NCBI GenBank assembly: GCA_963556255.1
Contig: OY744613.1
Coordinates: 37,315,555-37,379,554 of the forward strand
Source of the DNA: Allolobophora icterica
Taxonomy: Eukaryota > Annelida > Clitellata > Crassiclitellata > Lumbricidae
Length of the DNA: 64,000 bases
Reading direction: 5' to 3'
This document shows positions 48,701 through 57,700 of the stretch, in pieces. How positions within the stretch are numbered: position 1 is the stretch's first letter; each line of letters opens with the position of its first letter. Both the position numbers and the translations under genes were made by a program. The notes under the pieces are model-generated. The model saw nothing but the letters and a program-made list of their open reading frames with translations. It was not told the DNA's origin and searched no databases.

Positions 48701-51700
48701 CGATCCCAAAAGAGGAGAAGATTAAGAAAAAATGGATAACACAGAGGACTCTACAGCTGGTTCAGGAGAAGAGGGAATTAAACATTTAAAGACATACCTC
48801 AGATATTGGCAGAACAAAATTACAAGAAAAAATGTAACAATTTCGAAAGGCTGACAAAGCCAACTGGTTGGAGCAGCAGTATAAGGCCATTGAGAAATAT
48901 CACGGAGAAGGCAAAAACAGAGACGTATATAAAAAATGATGAGGAATTTAAATAGAAAAAGGCAGCCCACGACTTCACAGCCATAAAAGATGAGAACGGT
49001 AAAGTGTTGACAGGAAATACTGATATTGTGCAATGATGGACATATTGAAGTGAGTTATACAGGGAGCAATCAAATCCAGATACCGCCACAGAGGTAATAA
49101 TGGAATTAAACGACATATCACCTCCAGCGACTGAGACTGATGTGGATACCCTGGAGGAAGAAGTCAGAGAAGTTGTGAAAAGGCTGAAGAACAATAAAAG
49201 CCCTGCATTGACAAGATTAACGGTGAAAAGCTTAAAAACGGAGCAGATATCATGATAAGTAAACTCTACAAGATATGTAATATGACATGGAAATAGGGAC
49301 TTCATAAAAGGAAGTGCGTTTGAATGCAACAACCATCGAACTATTGCATCGATAAGCCACCTGGGCAAAGTGTTGATGATGTTGCTGGCAGGAAGACTGA
49401 GAAGTCAGGTGGAAGAACATTTAGTGGATGAACAGGCGGGATTTCAGAGGGATAGAAGCACCAGTGTATTGTTGATACACTTTTTGAATGCACTATGTTT
49501 CAAAAATAATTTTTTTGCTGGATGCACTTATAGCCGAAAAAGGTAGTTTACGCGCTTTTATGGCTAGCTGAAAAACCAGCCGTAAATTTGCTCAAGCCAG
49601 CCATTCACCGGAAAATTGCGGCTTAGGGGTATAACCCGTGCGTCTGATTTGAAAATAGTATGCTGGTTGAAAATCGATCGCGCTGGATCGAGTAGGCAAG
49701 CGATATGCGGTCGACCTCGGGAGCTCTTGTGTACAGCTTTTTTATGTATCGTATTCACAATTTTTTGTATCGCTGCATGTAGTACTCATCTAGTAGGCAT
49801 AATATTATCTCACTTCAGTTCCGTTATCTGAGTAGGTCTTTTGAAGAGGTGCTATATAAATTCTCAGAATGAATGAATGAATGAACATTCACCAGAAACC
49901 TACCATTGATGTAAGATGACGGCATACGTTGAACACTCAATGTTGACTTGACGTTTCATTCAAATTTTATCGGCGTGCTTTCTGAGGGACTTGCAGTAAA
50001 TTTTGTTCACAGTCCGACCGTTTTCTATTTCGACTTTTCTATTTCGACTACATCGACATCGAACGAGTCGCCTAATTTCCATGAACGATACTGCTCAACT
50101 GTACATTATTATTCGACTTGCTCACCTTTGCCGCCATTGTTGTTTAAAATAATTTCCGAAATTGATGATGTTAAGGATGATGTCACACGGCGTGAGGTGT
50201 CGGCCGTGTTGTTATGGCCAATCATATTGCACGATATTGGAGTGATCAGTCAGCTGTAATTAGGACAGGTCACGCCACGCATTCACCGCTGCCCCAAGTA
50301 AGTAAATAAAAGTAATCTCAATTAGGTAACTAAAATAATGGTCTGGCTCCAGGTTCGTCTATCGTCCTGGAGTCAAACTCAGCGAGCGACGACCGACTGT
50401 CACAGATGGTGAGAAGCCTTCGGCTAGGTGAGCGGTAAATCGCTCGCATGTACCTTTGCTAGGTGAGTGACCAAGGAGAGCGATCGATCGCTCGCCTTAA
50501 ATCAGATGCTCTGGGTATAACCCACCATATTCATCACCGATCTGGAACAAGCAATGGACAGAATCAAAAATGAAGAAAAAGGAATCTCAGTTCACGGAAT
50601 GTGAATAAACAACCTTCATTTTGCATATGACGATATATTGGAAGAATCTGAGATGGAGTTAGAACAAACAGTATAGATGCTGAATGTTGAAGCCAAGAAA
50701 ATAGTTTGATTATGAACTTCGATAAAACAGAAACTATGATATTTGGTGACAAGGAGATAAATCATCAACTTGCAGTAGAGGGCATACGGTTGGGGTATGT
50801 TGAGAGGTTTACATATCTTGGGAGCAACATAACCTACGATTTGGATTGCAAAAGTTAAATAAAACTACGAATAGCGAAAGGAACAGCTGTGCTGAAAGCC
50901 GTGGATAAAATTTGAAAAGTAAGGCAATTAGTATGAACACTAAACTGAGTGAATTAACGGTGTGTGTGTTCACAGAAGAGTGTTAGCATTCAAATAAAAA
51001 TGCTACCGTAAGATCCTGAGAATAGGGTGGACGCAGAATATCAGCAATGAGGAATTATAGAGAAGAATCAGTCTGACCGAAAATCTCATGCAAACAGTTA
51101 TTCAGAGAAAGCTAGGACTGTTCGGACATATCTGCAGAATGAAGGACAAAAAATTAAAACTTTGTTTTTTGGAATAATCGAAGGCACAAACAAAAGAGGA
51201 AGACCTCACAGGGGATGGACAGATGGCATCGAAGAATGGTGCAGAGCAAGTCTCCAAGAGCTGAACCACTCGGCACCAGCACTGGACAGAATAGTGGAGA
51301 GACGTTGTCAGGAAGGCATCGGACACTATGGGCGTCAAGTCCATGGTCATTGATGATGATGAATGGTGTTATACATGCAGATCAAAGCCACACTACATAG
51401 CAACTAAATAATGCATTATGCATTTCTTAAAGTCACTTGTAATAAAGTGGGCACACCTGTAAGTACAGACGACAGAGAGTTTCACATGGTTGGTCCAGTG
51501 TATACCAAAGAAAATTGTCAGATGTTAGTGCAAGCAAATTCTGTTCACAATTTGTCTGAGAATCTTGTGCATGGACATCCGATATGCAGATAAAGGAATC
51601 ATTAAAGGATGAAATAAGCATTTTATTAGTGGACAGATACATAAAGACACTGACTTGCAGTTTTTATTAATGCAATCAAGCGTCAATATTGCTAGGCTAG

Positions 51701-54700
51701 CAAAAGCTGGTGCTGAACTAGCATTTGAAGGTACTGATTGTATGTACTGATTGTACATACAGCGAGTTTTTGTGGTGTGAACAAGCAATTTAAGCAAGAG
51801 GTGGAATTAGATGCGTAGGTGATATTACAGTAACACAGGTAAGGACAGATTATGAAATAGTATAGTTCAATTAATATGGTTTTTAATAACAAAAAGGAAA
51901 TGTGAGATAATATCCCAACGCTTTTTGGAGATTTACTGGGCAGTATGAAGTATGTAGTCTTATCATGTAATGTTTTGATCCAGGTATACGCCTAAAAATT
52001 CAAAAATACCTATGCAATGCGAAACAGTTTTTCACGACTAGTTGCAAATCACTGCAAGACTAAGATGACTGGCATAGAGTTGTGGAAACTGCCACAGTCT
52101 GGAGAGGGGAAGTCATTGACGAGGATGATGTTCTGTCTGAATGAATTTAATTGCTTCAAAGGGTCTTAGTCTACTGATGAATTTAGTTGAGAATTGTGAG
52201 ACAAACAGGAAATGTTTAATTCACTTGAAGACTCACGTTCCAAACAACGCAGACTCAAAAGAAGAAATATCAGCCAAGTGGGCTGCATTCGAAGACAGAA
52301 AATTCTAAACTTCTGCAATGGATGCAGAACTGCCCATCATAAAGGCCAGCTTTGACAGAATCAAAGCCAACTTCAAATGTACATTATCAATCTACCGGTA
52401 CTCTGTTGTTGATCGAATCAGGTCATTTAGCATGAAAATCCACAGTGCATCTGAATTGTGGTAAAAGGCAATCTGGAATGACATTTCCAAGCAGGGATAG
52501 TAAGATGTCACTACAATCTAAGCAGCATCCCTTAGTCTTGAAGAACGGAAGGATGATGCATTTGGACCAGTCAGCTGGAGTGAAACTGTATTCCAGGGAC
52601 TCTTGAATATGCAAGTAGGACAAATAATGCCTCAGCAGTTCAGCTGCATTGCCACATATTCTACGGGCTTTACCAATCTTGAGCCTGTGGCACTGTGCAC
52701 TCCAGCTGCTATATCTTGCTGTCTGGGACGGAAGAAATCAATCAAATGAGCCAGGATTGCTCTTGAACGCAGTCCTGGATCTGCCGAGTCAGATAATGGG
52801 AAGGTCCAGAAGGTTTCAACAGTAGCCCTTCAATCTTCTGCCTTCTGTCGTTTAGAAATGGGACTCCAAACATGTAGCTTAGTGGAGCACAGCCTTCTGA
52901 AGTTGGAAAAGGCATCCATGAGCTGGCCTTTATGATGGACAGTTTCTGCATCCATTGCAGATGCTTATAATTTTCTGTCTTCGAATCCAGCTTGGCTTGG
53001 CATTTCTCCTGGATTTGCTTCCAGGCACCGTTTATTGTGTCTACTTCTTTCTTGCCAATATCCATGAAGTAGTCACAGAAAATGTCCCAGCTGTATTTGC
53101 CCAGTGCCAGATAGTCTACGGTCAAACAACATTTGCCTGTCACATAGAACCCTTTGCTGGACCCAACCATAGGACGGTATAGTCATCAACAACTGTGTCC
53201 CATAACGTTGACTTAAGCACATGCAATCAGCAGCCAGGCAGATCCAAAGCCCACCAAGAGCTAACCCAAAGTGGTTGGAAAGGGACAATTTATCACAACA
53301 GATCTCCAAACATAGTTTGCCGGCAGAGGAAGACCAAGATGCACACTCCATGGTAAACCGCAGACCTAGTGATGTGGTTTTGACTATATCTGCAAATAAC
53401 TATGTGAAAAATTCCCTTGATAACTCACCAGGTAAATACAAGAGAGACAGATCGTCAGATGATCCAGCAATAACTTGGAGCAGATTGCAGACTCGTTCGT
53501 ACCCTTGTCAAGCCATCACGACCACTGTCTCGATGGAAGTTGTCCACTGTTAAGGTGTTTACCCGTAACCCTGGGCAGAGGCCTCAATACCCTAAGAGGC
53601 TGGGGACCTGGCAGGATTTCATTACTGGCAAGTGGCTTCCACCTTAGTGACAAGGATGCACCTGCTGGGAATTGCTTAGATATAACAGTCAGAGTGTATC
53701 CTGTACTGCTTTTCAAACCCATGCTCTTCAGACAAAATACCATCAGTCAACTGTAGAGTGATTTTGTGAGGTACTTCAAACTAATACTAAGGTGTTGTAT
53801 TTGCTGATGGCTTGACAATGCTCTAAAACTTCCTTGCACGGCACAGGTCAGACCTCATCAGAAACGAACTGAATTTGCCTTTTGTTTGCTTCCATTGAGT
53901 CTTCTTCAGAAGACAGCAAGAAGGCTGTCTGCCCTCAAAAGTGTCATACATCATTTGCAAAACACAGACGTACCTTTGAAACAAACTGATGATGAAACCT
54001 GCATACCTTTGGTGTAGTTGTCAGTGTCATCCTGAGAAGACGAAGGAATTTCTTGGGAATCAAGGCGATTGGGAGATGCTTTCAATCCTTCCGGACAGAG
54101 CTCCTGCTCCTCCTGCTCCTCCTCCTGCTCCTCCTTGGCAACCCACTGAAGTCCAAATTCAGATTCAACCCACTGGCCACTCTGGTCAACATCAGCTGAG
54201 GGTGAATGAAATGCTGACCCTAAGCTGAGCACTGAGTTTGCAGTCAACTTCTGTTGTTTTTCAGCTGCCTCTATCTTCTCATCGTGTGCCTCTTCAATCA
54301 GTCGAGCTGCCTTGAAACTCTCGCTGAAGAGCTAAGCACCAAAAACATCAACAACAATCTATCAACACACAGTAGACAGCTTCAGAAAAATATCTCAGGC
54401 TCTTTTTATGACTCTACAACACTTTACTGTTTAGGAACGAGTGTTAGCAGTAGATTGCATATACATAAGAAACATGCAGAATAGCAAAGATGAAGCTCCA
54501 ATACTTCCAGACCTTATTATTGGTCACCTACACCATATCGCCCAAATGCCATGAATAATAAATGAAGTGTATTGAGATGAATTGTCTTTCAAACAACTGA
54601 ACCAATTGTCTTTTACCAGGATGATCTGGAGTTAATCACTCCAACTTTTGCAATGCATCTTATGCAACCAAAGTTTAGCATTCAACTGACAAAGTGACTT

Positions 54701-57700
54701 TGTTTCTCTGCCTCACGAATTGAAGTTCTTCAGACCAAAGACCATGACATCAGTCAACTGTAATATTTCTTAAACCGTATCTATATCTGAACTGGCTTTC
54801 CAGTACTGTATCCATAGAGTGTGGTAACATCACTGGCGTTAAGAGCAAGAGGTAGCGGGATCGCTTCCCGCAACCTCCCCAAATTTACGTCCACTCAGCC
54901 TTTCATTCGCGAGATGGCGCGTTGTTAAAATGAGATGTAGGATGTGATGGGCGCCTTGCATGGCTGCCGTGTACAGTTAAATTCGACTCCTGTAATAACT
55001 TGTGATCATCCGTTCATACTGATTTGTAATCATACTGAATTATTGTCAGTTTGAAGATATTAAACGAAGATTATTATTATTATTGTATCAAAAGCACAGT
55101 GAACAGTTTTATCAAAACTTTGTATTATTAATTACATGTCCAAAAATGATCGCATAAACAGATGCTGCAATTATATAATTACATGTTTACTGTATGCATA
55201 CACATATATACACACATGTATTGTATCTCTAACCTAGGATACATAACTATGCAAATAAACAATCTATCCTGTCTAGCACATATGAAAGGGCAGATAGGCT
55301 ACTATGGCTAAGCTCGTATTTCTACTCAACTGCTAAATGTCTGAGATGGTGAACTGCTAATTTAGAAGAATCAGGTTGATAGGATAAGTACAAAACTGAA
55401 AGAAGTAACTCTAGAAACATAAACAGGAGAAAGGGAAATAAGAACATACCATGCCCAATGATTCCAGAGCTGATATTTCTTCTTCTGAGTCTGTGTTGTT
55501 TGGAACGCGAGTCTTTAATCGAATGAAGTTTTTCCTGTTTGCCTCACAATTCTCAACCAAATTCATCAGCAGACTAAGACCCTTTGAAGCAATGAAATTC
55601 ACTCATCTGGCAGATAAATTTGACACACAGACCCCACATGCATGCACACACACCAACACACACACAACATACAGCCAGCAACAAGAAAGAAATGTATGAC
55701 TAGTTGGACATGTAAAAATATTGTCAATTAATGAAGCTTTGGTAGGAAGGATTCTGATAGGTCATAAAATAACGGGCATAAATTGATGAGAAACCAAGCT
55801 ATAAAGGAATAATTAGTAGGCATATGAGATGCAGTGGCGTAGCAGTATGTTCTGTGTCTTGTAACAGGAGGGTCGCAGGTTCGAATCTACTTCAAGCCAC
55901 GTAGTGACCTTGGACAAGTTGCTCACCGACAATTGTCTGTGAGGAAGGCAACGGGAAACCACCTCACTCATCTAATCCCCGTGTGGCATAAAAAAGCCAA
56001 TGGACCTGCCTTCAGGCAGAGACTCATCATCAACATCATACTATGGTCTCCAGCTAGAAATACCCTACTATGTATGTTAGATAATTTAGACAGAACATAT
56101 TCTACATAGTCTGTAATAGTGATCTGCAGACTGACCAGCACAAAAACACTTTCATGAGAAAGACTTTCATCGAAAGACAGTCAGCATGTGCACATTGTGA
56201 TATAGTGTCCACTTGTTCTATATGTCTAACATGTGAATAGCTGAACTGTTGTGAATGTATATGAAATTATAGTTGCTGTACACATATACACTGTCATTGT
56301 CTGACATCAAATTTTCACTTGAAGAAAACATAAATCGACCGAACTGCTACACAATTAATTCAATGCCTATGCTCAGATATTTGCCAACACCGTATAATGA
56401 AGTAACGAGGATAGTCAACAGGTCATCACACCAGGAAAATACTTAAGATGGGCAGCCAATGCCCATTAGAACAAAGTACAGTAAGTCTGTGATGCTGGTG
56501 CTCAGAAACTTTTTAGACATCCTATTTAGTTAATGCTTCCTTTTTATATACTAAAATTACTTTGCTATACTAATATATAGTTGATATACTAATATTAATA
56601 GTTACCTGCAAACTATTTGTTGAATAAGTCATTATTTATGACAGAACCCTGTGGATGTGATTTTTCACCCAATATGGGTGCCATATTGGGTGAAAAAGTC
56701 CTCCAAGTCAGATATCTACTGTAGTGGGTGGTCACACTATATGAGGATCAAGCCACAATCACAAGACATACCAACATTGCAAGATGTCAATGCACCCCGT
56801 GGATAGTTATACCAGCAGAGGCAATGCTTTAAACAATTTGTGCACCAGTGTCTAAGAATAGCACTCGTGACATAAGGACACTCGCAAGGAACAGATTTTC
56901 AGTCTCTCTCCTCTCATCAGAAGAAACATCAAAAACATATCTTAAATTTCAATCACATCCACAGGGTTCTAGGCAGAGTGTACTTTTATATGTCCTCATT
57001 GTTCAGATTTAAGTGACACTATGCTCAGGATCTCATATTTGTAAAATGTAATGGTTTATAAAAAGATCAGAAATGATAAGAGAGTAGGTAGCTAGTTCAT
57101 GGTCTATCTGTTAACCATTCTGAACAGCACCAGTCTTGGACTGTCTTGGACCTCATGTCTTGGCCTTGATCTCTGTCTTGGTGCCCTTGGACCTCATGTC
57201 TTGGCCTTCATCTCTGTCTTGGTGCCCTGTAATCTCTAACTTGATCTGAGTCTTGTCTTCTAATTAGTTTCATTTCAGTTAAACTTCCTTTGTATATCAT
57301 TCAGATAGTCAATTTCATGTCTTGATACCCCACTGTTTGCTAAGTGTCTTGTTCCAAAACTTTAACGTGTCACAGAGATAAGGTGAAACAGAAGTAGTAA
57401 GAACCAACCAGAATGCTGAGGTCGAACTGATCGACAGTGCAGACTGCGGCAGATGTACTTAGAACACTCGATAGAACACTAAACAGGAGGTTCTTCTGTT
57501 CACCAATCACAAAGCAACCACGCTCTGGGCAAACAGAAAAGAAAATAGTATGTTTTAAATGTTAAACTCAGTGGCAGATTACAAGGAGACATGGTACACA
57601 TGCATAAATGGACAATCAAATATTCAGCATAACTGTGTTGTTACTACATCATAGAACACAGAAAATATGCTCCATTACAAGCAAAGTTTGAATGGAACTA

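Noticed and set aside
49948..50259. 103-codon forward frame in the CpG-rich block
   Set aside because: No motif recognised; lies in an insertion and has no splice context.
54600..54670. Possible extra WAPL exon starting at TTGTTTGAAAG on the reverse strand
   Set aside because: Acceptor tract is poor and its translation departs from Wapl after five residues; the frame closes without it if the acceptor at 54319 is used.
55840..55910. Possible tRNA gene on the forward strand
   Set aside because: Good internal promoter boxes but no cloverleaf; continues into a CORE-like SINE body.
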